Below, piece by piece: positions 23,391 to 34,031 of a stretch of DNA of 64,000 nucleotides. The notes beneath the pieces are model-generated. The model had not been told where the DNA came from, made no database searches, and saw only the letters and a list, made by a program, of their open reading frames with translations. Every line of letters begins with the position of its first letter. Within the stretch, counting starts at the first letter, position 1. Origin of the DNA: Scalesia atractyloides (lineage: Eukaryota; Streptophyta; Magnoliopsida; Asterales; Asteraceae); assembly GCA_947069175.1 (NCBI GenBank), contig CAMTDV010000030.1, positions 94,297,916 to 94,361,915 on the forward strand, given 5' to 3'. Position numbers and translations under genes: made by a program.

Positions 23391-24160
23391 AAAATCACGA
23401 GAATAGCCAAGACCACGCCGTCTTATCAAAAATAGCCATTTGAAACGGCTCAACGAGCCGTTAAGCTGACACACGGCTCAAAAAATCCTTTCAAGTCAAC
23501 CAACCACATTGCATCACGTGTCCATTTGTAGCAGCTCAAAAAATCCTTTCACCAAGGGTAACGGCTTAAAAATTCTTCTCAGCATCAACCAAACACATTG
23601 CACCACGTGTGATGTATTTTATATATTTTTCCACCATAATATTTAAACACGAGTAACTTTTTCATACGGTAATACTTTTTTTATAAAAATAAACCAAATT
23701 TAAGATGATAAAATTATCTTTAATTTGGTGTAAATTTTTAAAAAAAATATTATAATAATTTTCCACCATGATTTCGAATAACGTTTTCATACAATAATAT
23801 TTTTTTTTTAAAATTACACCAAATTAAAGATAATTTTATCATCTTTAATTTGGTGTACTTTTATAAAAAAAAATATTACCGTATGAAAAAGTTACACTCG
23901 TTTAAAATCATGGTGGAAAATATATAAAATACATCAAATGTGACGCAATGCGGTTGGTTTATGCTAAGAGGATTTTTTAAGTCGTTACAGCTGGTGAAAG
24001 GATTTTCTGAGCCGCTACAAATGGACACGTGGCGCAATGTGGTTGGTTGACTTGTAAGGATTTTTTGAGCCATGTCAGCTACTTGAAACGGCTTGTTGAG
24101 CCGTTTCAAATGGCTATTTTTGAAAAGACGGCATGGTCTTGGTTATTCTCGTGATTTTCC
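23391..24160. mobile_element. Foldback element, Mutator-like MITE
   Basis: Arms of roughly 370 bp pair across the unit: GGAAAATCACGAGAATAGCC at the left with its near complement ending GTGATTTTCC at the right. Inside, repeated words such as AACGGCTCAACGAGCCGTT and ATCACGTGTCCA are mirrored. Flanking 9-mers TTAGCTTTA (left) and TTAGTTTTT (right) match at 7 of 9, which would fit a decayed Mutator-type target duplication. It is nested in 22752-24335. Confidence 0.6.
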
Positions 24161-24345
24161 CTTAGTTTTTAGCATTTTGCTTGGGTGGATGGGGGGTGGG
24201 GGGGTTAGGTTTTTGGGGGGTGGGGGTTAGGTTTTTTTCGATTTAGGGTGGTGATGTAGTGGGTTACTTTTGTATTCACAATAGTTCTCGCGGTTCTCAC
24301 AATAAAGATGGTTCTCGCATGAACCTTACCCTATATATATATTTA

Positions 24346-24558
24346 GGGTTAGGTTCATTAGTGAACAACCCGTTTAATTATGAACAATAGTGAACTAATT
24401 CGAGCCCTTGATTATCAATACACAAGTGTAAATCAATGGCCTGGATTTGATGATGAAAACACACTAGTGTATTTAACGATCTAATGATGTAAATCAATGG
24501 TCAGGATTTGTTCACTCACTTCACAAATACATTAGTATTCACTCTAGACACCCACCCT
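24346..24558. mobile_element. Small MITE-like unit
   Basis: It begins TAGGGTTAGGTTCATTAGTG after a TA run and ends GACACCCACCCTATGTA before another. The words TGTAAATCAATGG recur within it (24429, 24490). End complementarity is weak. Confidence 0.35.
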
Positions 24559-24561
24559 ATG

Positions 24562-24637
<76 letters not shown>
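24559..24637. repeat. TA microsatellite
   Basis: A nearly pure TA run of about 70 bp separates two MITE-like units. Confidence 0.9.
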
Positions 24638-24640
<3 letters not shown>

Positions 24641-25040
24641 GAGGGTTATATTGAGAACGCTAAATATCGCGAGAACCATGAGAACGAATGAAAAAACCAA
24701 TCAAAACCAATTTTTTAATACAAACCTCATTGTAATTAAAATACAACATCAAAATAAAAATTTACAACATCAATAATTTGTTTCTCCCCTCAAAATCACT
24801 CTTATTAGATTTTTTACAGGTGTGTAAATATAACAAATTTACACATGTGTAAATGACAAACTTACACATGTGTACAAAAAATTATTAACGAATTCACGTA
24901 AATTTAAATGTGTAAATTAAATATCTAACATTGTATTCGAATAATAATGTGTAAAAAGAAATTTCAAATTTGAAATGTTTTTGACCAAGTTTTGCAGTTT
25001 TTTCATTTGTTCTCACGGTTCTCGCGATATTTAGCGTGTG
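24638..25040. mobile_element. Foldback MITE-like unit, family 1
   Basis: GGGAGGGTTATATTGAGAAC with GCTAAATATCGCGAGAACC at the left; GGTTCTCGCGATATTTAGCG at the right, truncated where a GT microsatellite (25037-25053) starts. Confidence 0.65.
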
Positions 25041-25049
25041 TGTGTGTGT

Positions 25050-25415
25050 GTGATGAAGATCATTTAGAAACCATCATTTATGGTGAGAACCACAAGAACT
25101 AGTGTAAACACAACCGAAACTACTTAAAAAACTTAAAAAACACACAAATTCCATTAAAATCGCAACTTTTTATTAATTTTTTTTAAATAAAAAGTCGCAA
25201 TTTAAATGTAAAAATTTTAAAAAGAAATTGGCATTTAGTTTTGGGGTATAACTTATGGTTTAATTTTTAGTATTTAGCTTTGGTAGGAGTAGGAGGTTTA
25301 GGTTTTCTGGGGTGGGGAGGGAGTGTTAGGGTTTTGGGGGTGGGGGGTTATTTGTTTATTTGGTTGTGTTCATAAGTGGTTCTTGGGGTTCTCACGATAT
25401 TTGGGGGTGGAGCGA
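25050..25415. mobile_element. MITE-like unit, family 4 relative
   Basis: Left: GATCATTTAGAAACCATCAT and GGTGAGAACCACAAGAAC; right: GGTTCTTGGGGTTCTCACGA. A mirrored AAAGTCGCAATTT pair sits inside. Interior wording (GGGGTGGGGAGGG) resembles the end of 22752-24335. Confidence 0.45.
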
Positions 25416-25544
25416 TATATATATAGGGTAGGGATCCTAAGAGAAGTCTACCCTATTTGAGAAACTTGAGAAGCATTCTAGACCACACATTTCCCTAAGC
25501 TATTCGTAATATACGCATATGTATAGTTTAAACTTGACTATATG

Positions 25545-25580
<36 letters not shown>

Positions 25581-25584
<4 letters not shown>

Positions 25585-26775
25585 ACAAGGATCCGTTAGG
25601 AACCACCCTTTATTGCGAGAACCAGTGTGAACACAAACAGTAACACCTAAAAAAATCCAAAAAAAATACCAAATTTTTATTTTAATATTTTTTTGAAAAA
25701 GTAGCTATATTTACTCAACAATATAAAAAATTTCAAAAAAAAATTTGAGTACCAACTATCCATGCACATGTGCATTTTCGTCATTTCTTTGACAAATTCC
25801 ATAATACATTACAAATATTAGACAATTGTACTTTCATTTACACTACCATGTGTAACACACTACTTTTTACGTTACCAATATTAGCAATGCACATGTGTAT
25901 CTATATATATCAACATAAAATAAGGTGTTTTGGTACACTAATTTGAATGCATTTTCTCTTTCATCTATCATACCATCCATAATACACTACCATGCACATG
26001 TGCATTTTCATCATTTCTTTGACAAATTCCATAATACATTACAAACATTAGACAATTGTACTTTCATTTACACTAACATGTGTAATACACTACTTTTTAC
26101 GTTACCAATATAAGAAATGCACATGTGCATCTATATGTATCAACATGAAATAAGGTGTTTTGGTACACTACTTTGAATACACTTTCTATTTCATCTATCA
26201 TATCATCCATAATACACTTCCATTACCTCCTACCATCCATAATACAATACCATTACCTTCTACCATTTATAATACAATACCAATACCAATATTTTCACTT
26301 TATTACATGTATATCAACACCGTTTATACCATCCAATCAACATATTAAATCATAAAGTGAGAACTATAATGAACCCATCATCCACTAGATATAACTAACC
26401 AAAAAACATATATATGACCCTACTTCATCATTCAAAATCACAAACTTTTTTACCAAAACACGGTATATAACTGTTATACATAATGATGCACGTGTGCATT
26501 TAATGTAAAATTGAGTGTATTATGGATGGTATTGTAAATTAAAGTGCAATTGTCTATTAGTGATAACGTATTTCTGAATTTGTCGAAGTTATGATACATA
26601 TGCACATGTGCATGGATGAAAAAAAAGTTTTTTTTTGTAACGAAATATAACGATTTTTATTAAAAATATTAAAAAAAAATTGAGTGTTTTTTTGATTTTT
26701 TTAGATTTTATTTTGCAAGAAATGTGGTTCTCACGGTTCTCACAATAAAGGTGGTTCTCGCATGAACCTTACCTA
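25581..26775. mobile_element. Nested family-4 MITE-like unit
   Basis: TAGGACAAGGATCCGTTAGG and CCACCCTTTATTGCGAGAAC at the left; GGTTCTCACAATAAAGGTGG and GAACCTTACCTATA at the right. It carries a direct tandem duplication inside (25761-26220). Short ORFs in it lack any recognisable domain. Confidence 0.6.
25761..26220. repeat. 230-bp direct tandem duplication
   Basis: CATGCACATGTGCATTTTC occurs at 25761 and 25991, and the following 230 bp (through GGTGTTTTGGTACACTA and CATCTATCATA) are repeated with few changes. Confidence 0.75.
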
Positions 26776-26923
26776 TATATATATATATATATATTGACTT
26801 ATACACACATGTATATAGTCAATTTTAAACTATACATATATGTATATTACGAAAAGGTTTGGGAAAATGTGTGGTCCAGAATGCTTCTCAATTAGCCTAG
26901 TGCTTCTCACATGATCCTAACAC

Positions 26924-26954
<31 letters not shown>

Positions 26955-26963
<9 letters not shown>

Positions 26964-27090
26964 AGGATCATTACAGAACACCAATTATTGCAAGAACAAA
27001 AAGAACATCTCTAAAAAAAATTCATGTTAAGTTGAATTTTTAAGAGTGTTCCCCGGTTCCCCATTTTTTAGCGTTCCCCAATGAACCCTC
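26955..27090. mobile_element. Short MITE-like remnant
   Basis: GAGGATCATTACAGAACACC and GCAAGAACAAAAAGAAC at the left, TTAGCGTTCCCCAATGAACC at the right. It is bordered by a TG microsatellite (26945-26962) and a CA microsatellite (27103-27140). Confidence 0.4.
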
Positions 27091-27104
27091 CCCAATATGT
27101 ATAA

Positions 27105-27138
<34 letters not shown>

Positions 27139-27142
<4 letters not shown>

Positions 27143-27516
27143 GCTTTGGTTCAATTAAGAACTAACATGAGTTGTGAGAACCATGAGAATTCATACTTCC
27201 CGCGCGAGTTAGGCTACAATTTTTTTCACAAACGTAAAGGAAAATATTATAAACATAATTGTAAAAAAACAAAAAAAAATTGTCGAGTTGGTAGTTTTGG
27301 CTGATCTAAGTTTTGTTTACGCGCTGATGTGAATATTGTTACAGCGATGAACTTTTTTTTACACCTCATCTGTAAATTTGTGTATGCGACATTTAAAAAA
27401 ATTGCTGAAACAAGTGATTTTTTAAGATATTTGAGAAAAAATTTGAAGAAATTTTTTGGATGACCTAGTTCTCATGGTTCTTACAACTTAAGTTGATTTT
27501 CATTTTATCCTAACCC

Positions 27517-27520
<4 letters not shown>
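27139..27520. mobile_element. Foldback MITE-like unit, family 3
   Basis: Related to 21131-21531: TAGGCTTTGGTTCAATTAAG and GAGTTGTGAGAACCATGAGA at the left, GTTCTCATGGTTCTTACAAC and TTATCCTAACCCTATA at the right. The GCGCGAGTTAGGC stretch replaces the GGCGAGTTGGGCC of the other copy. Confidence 0.6.
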
Positions 27521-27566
<46 letters not shown>

Positions 27567-27577
27567 CATATATATAT
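27520..27577. repeat. TA/TACA microsatellite
   Basis: A TA-rich run immediately precedes the putative left end of the large fossil locus. Confidence 0.85.
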
Positions 27578-28417
27578 AGGAAACCATTTATTAGTGAGAA
27601 AACTAAGGAAACCAAGTTTTTAACCATTGATAAAGGTAATCTAATGGTTGAGAAAAAAGGAGACTTAAATCTTTTTTTTTATTTCATTGGAAAAGCAAAC
27701 AGGGGTAATTTGGTCCAAAATAATTCAAGCAAAGTACAAAATATATGTTAAATTAATGGTTGGATTTGATGGAATGGCTGCATGGCTCAGGCGCCTAAAA
27801 TCTTCCAAGATAACATCAGATAAACCTTTTCAAAATCTCATGATCACATAGATGTCTGGTTCTTTCTCTTCCTTCTCTCTCTGAATAACCATAGCAACCT
27901 CAAATGGAGCAGAGGCCGGCGAGAAACTGAGCGGTGGAAGTGGGTTGTACGATAATCACCAGGGAGAGGTTTTACGCCGGTAACAGTTTGTTTCGAAGAA
28001 AAACCTAGTTATGGGGGCAACATTCCGGCTGTTATCCTCCGGCAAAAGACGCCGGAATTGTAAGAAATCCAGTTCAAAGTAAGTGTAGTTTAAATATCGC
28101 CTAAGTGTTTGCTTCGGATCATCTGAAGTTTAAAACTTTTTTTTGGTAACCGTAAAGAGTAGTTATTAGGTTTCATTTGTTTTCACTAGTTATTAGGTTT
28201 CATCTGGTTTTGTGATTGTTATTTTTTTTTCACTATTCTTTAATTTGTGATTATTGTTTGTTTGGAATGTTCAAATGTTTTTTTTTCTCTGTTTAATAGA
28301 TTTGGTTTGGTAATGTTGTTACATATAGTATTGATATTGGGTTTGTAATGTCGTATTACCTGAATGGGGGCATTTTTTGTTGAAATGTGAAGGAGTGGGG
28401 TGAAAAGATGTGTGCAG

Positions 28418-29442
28418 AAAAAATTCAGCGTGGCGAGTGCATCAGAGACTGTGATCATGTTGGATGACACCGCCGGAAATTCTAAAATGGAACAGGAGGT
28501 GGAGGGGGTTGGGACAATCGCACAAACCATAGGCTAGTGCTATGTTATACCTTTGGAATTATTATACTTTGATTGATATATTAAGACTATACTGCAGATT
28601 TGGATGACTGGGATTCAGACATACCAATCAGGGAAATTCAAAGGAGGAGGAATGGTTTGACTTTTTACGAATTGTGGCTGTTTTTATAATATATTTTCTT
28701 TAAAAGGTAACATGTTTAAGTTTTATAATTTATATATAGGCATGGGCCCAATTGATCTAAGCAGCACAAGGACTCAGCGTAAAACCCCGAATGGTGTGTA
28801 TTTTTTTATTGTATTGGATATAGTAAGCTCGCTCACTATAATGTGTGTAACGAATGACCGTTGTTGTATATATAGTCAAAGAGACAGTTGTACTCTGCAG
28901 CACAACCGTAAAAACCTGAAAGTGGAGAGGTATGCGTATTATTTTGACTCGTCGTACAACCCAAAACCCAAAACAGTGATACTAACTAATTTGTAACACT
29001 TTATAGCGAGGGCGTTGGTTGCCGAAAATAAGACACGTGTTGACAAGTGTGGAGGTTCGGTGCAGCAGACAGATTCAGGTAACATGTGTTACCTATGTCG
29101 TGCCCGTTTGCCGTGTTGAATAAATCCGGGAATATTGGTTGTGCTATTATGTATTTACTATGGCGGTTGTATTTGCAGGTTTGAGGAGAATGACCAGGTC
29201 GTTGACAGGTAGGCTGGCTAATAAGCGAAAGCAGAAAGATCAAGAAACAAACGAAGAATGGGAAGAGGAAGACGAGGAAAGTGCAGGAAATGTGGTTGGT
29301 AGGGTCAGGAAAAGGGCCATGAAGGATAATTGGCCAGGCATTAGAACCAGATCTTAGCCATACCAACTTGAGAGATGCATTAATGTGCTGTCACTAGAAC
29401 AAAGAATAGCCGTCAAGAGGATGGGATTCGGATGTATGATTG
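28418..29442 (+). pseudogene. Multi-exon fossil gene with MGFG motif (left gene)
   Basis: Six exons can be read: 28418-28532, 28598-28654, 28740-28793, 28876-28929, 29007-29078, 29179-29442. All but the first are multiples of three and join in phase 1 with AG acceptors and GT donors, except the donor after 28532, which is GC. The first visible exon reads SVASASETVIMLDD and may contain the start (ATG in MLDDTAG). Later pieces include DLDDWDSDIPIREIQRRRNG, a basic/acidic stretch (RLANKRKQ, EEWEEEDEES), then NWPGIRTRS, a TAG stop (near 29355), and CINVLSLEQRIAVKRMGFGC. The RTRSxP plus xxQRxAVKxMGFG arrangement recalls the region N-terminal to the protease in plant Ulp1-like (C48) transposon genes. 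No protease domain is present. A second stop lies in exon 28876-28929. The gag-only retroelement inserted 16 bp into the intron after 29442. Confidence 0.55.
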
Positions 29443-30512
29443 GTGGATAAAGAGGAACTGTCACACCCCGACCCGCAGCGGAAAAGGTGACCGGGGCATG
29501 ATTGGGTTATCATCAAAGCTCATGACATTTATTATACGTTTCATATTCATTAAATATAATTTAATAGGAAGTTACAACCATAATTACAACATGACCTAAA
29601 TATCAATCTAGGCTTCATTGTTTTCTTCTAAGGCAATTCCTAGGTTTTCCTTGCTTCATCCTGTTCACCTGTATCACGTGTAAAAAGGTTTTTGGATCAA
29701 CAAAAGGTTGGCGAGTGAATCCTATGGAAAACAATTGAACAAGTTTATTTAATTGATTATGAAATGAGTGCACAACCACACATGAGTAAAAATAGATGTA
29801 AACTTATTCAACAATCATTAGATATTAAATAAAGCACACATGAACAATAATGGAACGTTTAGAGGCACGCGTTGCTCTACTCGTCTCTCACGAGGAACTA
29901 ATGGGCCTAATGAATGAATTGCATAAACATGATAATATGAAAGACATAACTACAAACAATATAAACTCAATGATATACACATGAATAATAATGAATTGGT
30001 TTTGAGGCACGCGTTGTTCAACTCGTCTCCCACGAGGAACTGATGGGCTTAATGAATGAATTTCATATAATTTGAAAAAATGAACTAAGTAATCACAACA
30101 ATATAAACAATCTAAGTTTAGATCACGACATGGTATGGCACAAGTTTAAATAAACGAGTTAATTATTTTGTGACACATGACACACCCCAAAACGTGTAAT
30201 TAAAAGGGGGGAGTTGCAAGATTCACTCACAGTGGGTGCGTTCGGTTGATGATGTTGAATGCACGCGAAGTGGTTTTAACCACGAGTGAAATTAACCTAG
30301 ATAGATAGCATTATGGTTTGGTAAGTAAACGGGTTTTATTAATCCATTTTAGTAGGATTGTTGGGTGTATTTTTGTGAGTTTAAGGCTATTTTCTAACCT
30401 TAAAAATGTTATTTTTAAGTATTTTTAATTGATTTTTAATTAAAATAAATAAATAAAAATAATAAAAAAATTTGACTTTTTTGACCGTTGACCGGTTCGT
30501 ATGCGAGCATAT

Positions 30513-31097
30513 GTGCGCTGAGTGAGGCTCGAACCCGAGACCTCCCGTACGCGTGCACGCAGCTCTACCAACTGAGCTACGTGTCTAACCCGAAATATTT
30601 CTGTTTTTAATTATATTTATATACTAATTATATTAAACAGAAAATCCTTTATTTTCTAAAAACGATTTTAATCCGTGACTCGGTGCGCTCCACAGGTCTC
30701 GAACCCGGGACCTGTGGGTTATGCTAACACACAGTCCACCGCTGGACTGTGTGTCCAACTTGTTAACTAAACTGATTTTTATTATTCTTAAATACAAACT
30801 GAACATTTTCTTTTCTGTCTTCAATAAAAAGTTTAATAATTATCCGGGCCGGTGCGGTAGCCCGGACTCGAACTCGTGACCTGTGATTTAAACATACACA
30901 CAGTCCACCGCTGGACTGTGTCTATCTTGGTTATTATTCCGGTTATTATTATACTTAACATATATATGAAATGAATCCGGTTCAGTTAACAAAAAAGACA
31001 TTTTTATTAAGGCAGCGTGTGTGGGACAAGATTCGAACTCGAGACGTTAGTGTGTTTATTGTGCACACAGTCCACTGCTGGACTGTGTGTCTAACCC
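30513..31097 (-). repeat. Four sense tRNA-like modules, 3' LTR of gag-only element 1
   Basis: Modules at about 30513-30592, 30672-30758, 30845-30926 and 31011-31097 (minus strand). The first has a clean D-arm (GCTCAGTTGGTAGAGC on the minus strand) and a B box (GGGTTCGAGCC). The other three have an extended D-arm hairpin built from CACAGTCCA and TGGACTGTG, with B-box-like TTCGA cores. Confidence 0.72.
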
Positions 31098-31532
31098 GAG
31101 TAATAACTTGATTTTAATTATACTTATATGTTACCGAACTTCGTCTTCTTCGTTGAGTTATAACCAGAAATGATGACTGACTGGTTCGAAGTTTTTATTC
31201 AGGTTTCTTTAGCGTTCTATGATTAATTACAGATGAGATATGAATAAAAAGAAAGAGAAATTAGGCGTAAGGTATACCGACTGGATTCCTCTGTTTTTCT
31301 GGCAGAACTCCGGCGACAGCAACAGGTTCCGGCGTCGTGTGTCTTGCAGCAGCGAGTCTTCAGAAAGCTTACAAAGGATGTGGGTGACTTCGGTATAAGC
31401 TCAGGGGGTTTAGTAAGGCTCAGAAGTGGAGAACCCGGTTTTCCGGCGACAAGCAGAAGATTTCCGGCGAGTGAGTTTTCGCCGAGAAAGGGTGCGGTTT
31501 TGAGCGAACAAGTTTGCAGAGGTTCGATGGGG

Positions 31533-31540
31533 TATTTATA
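31533..31540 (-). promoter_or_regulatory. Putative LTR TATA box (minus strand)
   Basis: TATAAATA on the minus strand, in the same relation to the tRNA-like modules as in the plus-strand element: sense modules downstream, antisense module upstream. Confidence 0.5.
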
Positions 31541-31795
31541 GTGCAGGTCGTCGATGAATTTGGTCCGATTTCCGACTTGATTCGTCGGTTATAATTTCTC
31601 CGGCGGTTATAGTTTGTGTCGCAGACTCAGACGTCGGTTATAATCGATGTCTTAGTAAATGTTTACGTTATAACTGAAAATGTCGTTAATTCTTGGCGAG
31701 ATCGCCGGGATTTCCGACGACTGCATTTGGGCGCCGGTTTTGAATTCGGAAAGTCATGATATGAATTAATTGATTCTAATAATTAACAAGATTCA

Positions 31796-31876
31796 TCAGT
31801 GGCGCAGTGGTTTAAAGGTTGAATGTTAGGTCTTTGCTGACCGGTTACTGACCCGGGTTTGAAAACCGGCAGAACC
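31796..31876 (+). repeat. tRNA-like module (antisense to element), 3' LTR
   Basis: On the plus strand: A-box-like AGTGGCGCAGTGGTT and T-arm ACCCGGGTTTGAAAACCGG. In this copy the B box has point changes that the 5' LTR copy (38530-38615) lacks. Confidence 0.65.
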
Positions 31877-32060
31877 AAATTATTTTTATCTTCTTATTTT
31901 TGACAGTTTTTCTAAAACTAATTATATAATCCCATATAATAATTAATTATGTATCGTTTAAAATTATTTTGGGCATTAAATTCGCAACGAAATTTTTAAC
32001 TGATTGTTCGGTTAATAAATAGAGCGGGTTTGGTAAAATCCGTTTTTGACGGATGTTACA

Positions 32061-32076
32061 GTATCCCCTGCTTTTT
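32061..32076 (-). other. Polypurine tract of gag-only element 1
   Basis: On the minus strand this reads AAAAAGCAGGGGATAC directly before the LTR. It is the counterpart of 10271-10284. Confidence 0.75.
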
Positions 32077-32579
32077 AGAAATTTCGTCCCGAAATTTAAA
32101 TAGTGATATATTTGACTAAAAGAATGATGGTGTTTAGTTTGACAGTTACATACTTAGAAAAGTAAGAGTTTAAATTTTCGTTTGAGGCGGTAACGTTCCT
32201 TGTAAGGGTTAAGTACCCCATTACAGGAATCGCTTTTTGTTGCCTACCGTAAAAGTATTGATAAGCAGAATTGATTCGCTAACTATGATATCATGCATAA
32301 GAGTTTGGATATGTTTGGAAGGGTATGGTTATATCCTAAGGCAAAACTTCTAATACTACAACCTACATGGAACATAAATAAACACAACAGCTAATATTTG
32401 AACATAAATAAACACAACGGCTAACATTTGAATCCACATTCTGATATATATGTTTGAATGGTGGCAGTTCCTCTCTCGTTTGTTATGATGGAGAGGTTAG
32501 TTTATGTAGAAATGGATCACAATCCAATTTCTTTAAATAGCGAGATGATATAAATGTAACACAAATTTCAACCAAGGCA

Positions 32580-33995
32580 ATACTAAATCCTACATGGAAC
32601 TTCTTATAACCGCCTGATAATGCCTCTGATCCTTTGGCAAGAATACTTATATATAGGAAGTACCAGCGGCGTATCCACCATATTCTTGCCAAATTTTCAT
32701 TGGTTTTATCCACAAGTTATGATTAGTTACCAAGAAACTACTAAATCCTACATAGAATTTCTCATAACCGTCTGACAATGCCTCTGATCCTTTGACAAGA
32801 ATACTTATATATAGGAAGTACCAGCGGCGTATCCACCATATTCTTGTCAAATTTTCATTGGTTTTATCAGTGAATTATGATTAGTCCTGTATAACTCTAC
32901 AACCAATACAACAAACATAAAATACTGAAATGAAAAATGTCTGTGCGATCAAGGCTCAATCAAACGGAGCCGATCGTATTGCATGTATTGAAAATGAAAT
33001 TGTCTGTGCGATCAAGGCTCAATCAAGCGGAGCCGATCGTATTGCATGTACTGAAAATAATAAACTTAATCTAAACAACAATCACACAACAGCCTATACA
33101 TGGAACCTCTCATAACCGCCTGATAATGCCTCCGATCATTTGACAAGAATACTTATATATAGGAAGTACCAGCGGCTTATCCACCATATTCTTGTCAAAT
33201 TTTCATTGACTTTATCCATAAGTTATGATTAGTTCTATGTGACTCTACTACAAACACAAAAACCACAAAATACTGATAATGAAATGTCTGTGCGATCAAG
33301 GCTCAATCAAACGGAGCCGATCGTATTGCATGTACTGAAAATGAAAATGTCTGTGTGATCAAGGCTCAATCAAACGGAGCCGATCGTATTGTATGTACTG
33401 AAAATGATAAACTTAATCTAAACAATAATCACACCAACAGCCTATGCATGGAACCTCTCATAACCACCTGATAATGCCTCCGATCATTTGACAAGAATAC
33501 TTATATATAGGAAGTACCAGCGGCGTATCCACCATATTCTTGTCAAATTCTCATTGACTTTATCCGCATGTTATGATTAGTTCTATGCGACTCTACAACA
33601 AACACAACAACCACAAGATACTGATAATGAAAATGTCTGTGCGATCAAGGCTCAATCAAACGGAGCCGATCGTATTGCATGTATTGAAAAATGAAAATGT
33701 CTGTGAGATCAAGGCTCAATCAAACGGAGCCGATCGTATGTGGGCACGCCAGGTTCAACCTCATAATGAAATGGGGAACATGCTCAACGCTCATAAATGG
33801 GGAGCGGCGGCCTATGAAATTGCATGTACTGAAATAATAAACAATAATTACTCTAACAGTCTACACATGGAACCTCTCATAACCGCCAGATAATGCTTCT
33901 GATCCTTTGACAAGAATACTTATATATAGGAAGTACCAGCGGCGTATCCACCGTATTCTCGTTAAAGTTTCATTGGCTTTATCCTTAAGTTATGT
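32580..33995 (-). repeat. Tandem repeat array downstream of gag (types A and B)
   Basis: Type A (about 105-115 bp, with AGGAAGTACCAGCGGCGTAT and TATATATA) occurs at about 32600, 32760, 33105, 33455 and 33880. Type B (about 60 bp, with GATCAAGGCTCAATCAAACG) occurs at about 32940, 33000, 33290, 33350, 33640 and 33705, often in pairs between A units. Type B resembles a segment found once in the LTRs (about 4310-4345 in the coding element). On the minus strand several A units encode the same short peptide beginning MTRIWWIRRWYFLYIS. Confidence 0.8.
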
Positions 33996-34031
33996 TTGGT
34001 TCTATGTGATAAAGAAAAAAAAAACATAAAA

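Larger units (their letters stand above)
22752..24335. mobile_element. Large family-4 MITE-like unit with internal cargo
   Basis: Left end TAGGAGAAGGATCCGTTAGA with CCACCCTTTATTGCGAGAAC; right end GTTCTCACAATAAAGATGGT and GAACCTTACCCTATA. The unit is 1.58 kb because it carries a higher-GC block (22930-23262) and a nested foldback (23391-24160). Compare 25581-26775, a copy of the same family without that cargo. Confidence 0.6.
25418..26932. mobile_element. Foldback unit split by a nested MITE
   Basis: 25425-25555 (GGATCCTAAGAGAAG, GAAGCATTCTAGACCACACA) and 26796-26930 (TGTGTGGTCCAGAATGCTTC, CATGATCCTAACACTA) are inverted repeats of each other. They read as two arms of one foldback element whose TA-rich centre was the landing site for the unit at 25581-26775. 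Confidence 0.6.
29459..32060 (-). repeat. 3' LTR of gag-only element 1
   Basis: Plus strand begins TGTCACACCCCGACCCGCAG and ends GACGGATGTTACA. It contains four sense tRNA-like modules, one antisense module and a TATA box (31533-31540, minus strand). The ORFs at 30633-30824 and 31344-31541 are repeated in the other LTR and show no known domain. Confidence 0.93.

Noticed and set aside
28240..28530. Minus-strand 96-codon ORF
   Set aside because: The plus strand at this place has an exon with consistent phase and splice borders; the minus ORF has no domain.
29001..29366. Minus-strand 121-codon ORF
   Set aside because: It is a shadow of the plus-strand exons 29007-29078 and 29179-29442, which keep phase across the intron.
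31344..31541. 65-codon ORF repeated at 38083-38280
   Set aside because: It lies in both LTRs of one young element, on the strand opposite to transcription, and has no recognisable domain. Its conservation is explained by LTR identity.
32600..33990. CRISPR-like array
   Set aside because: Repeats are long, alternate between two types, have no uniform spacers and lie in a plant retroelement.
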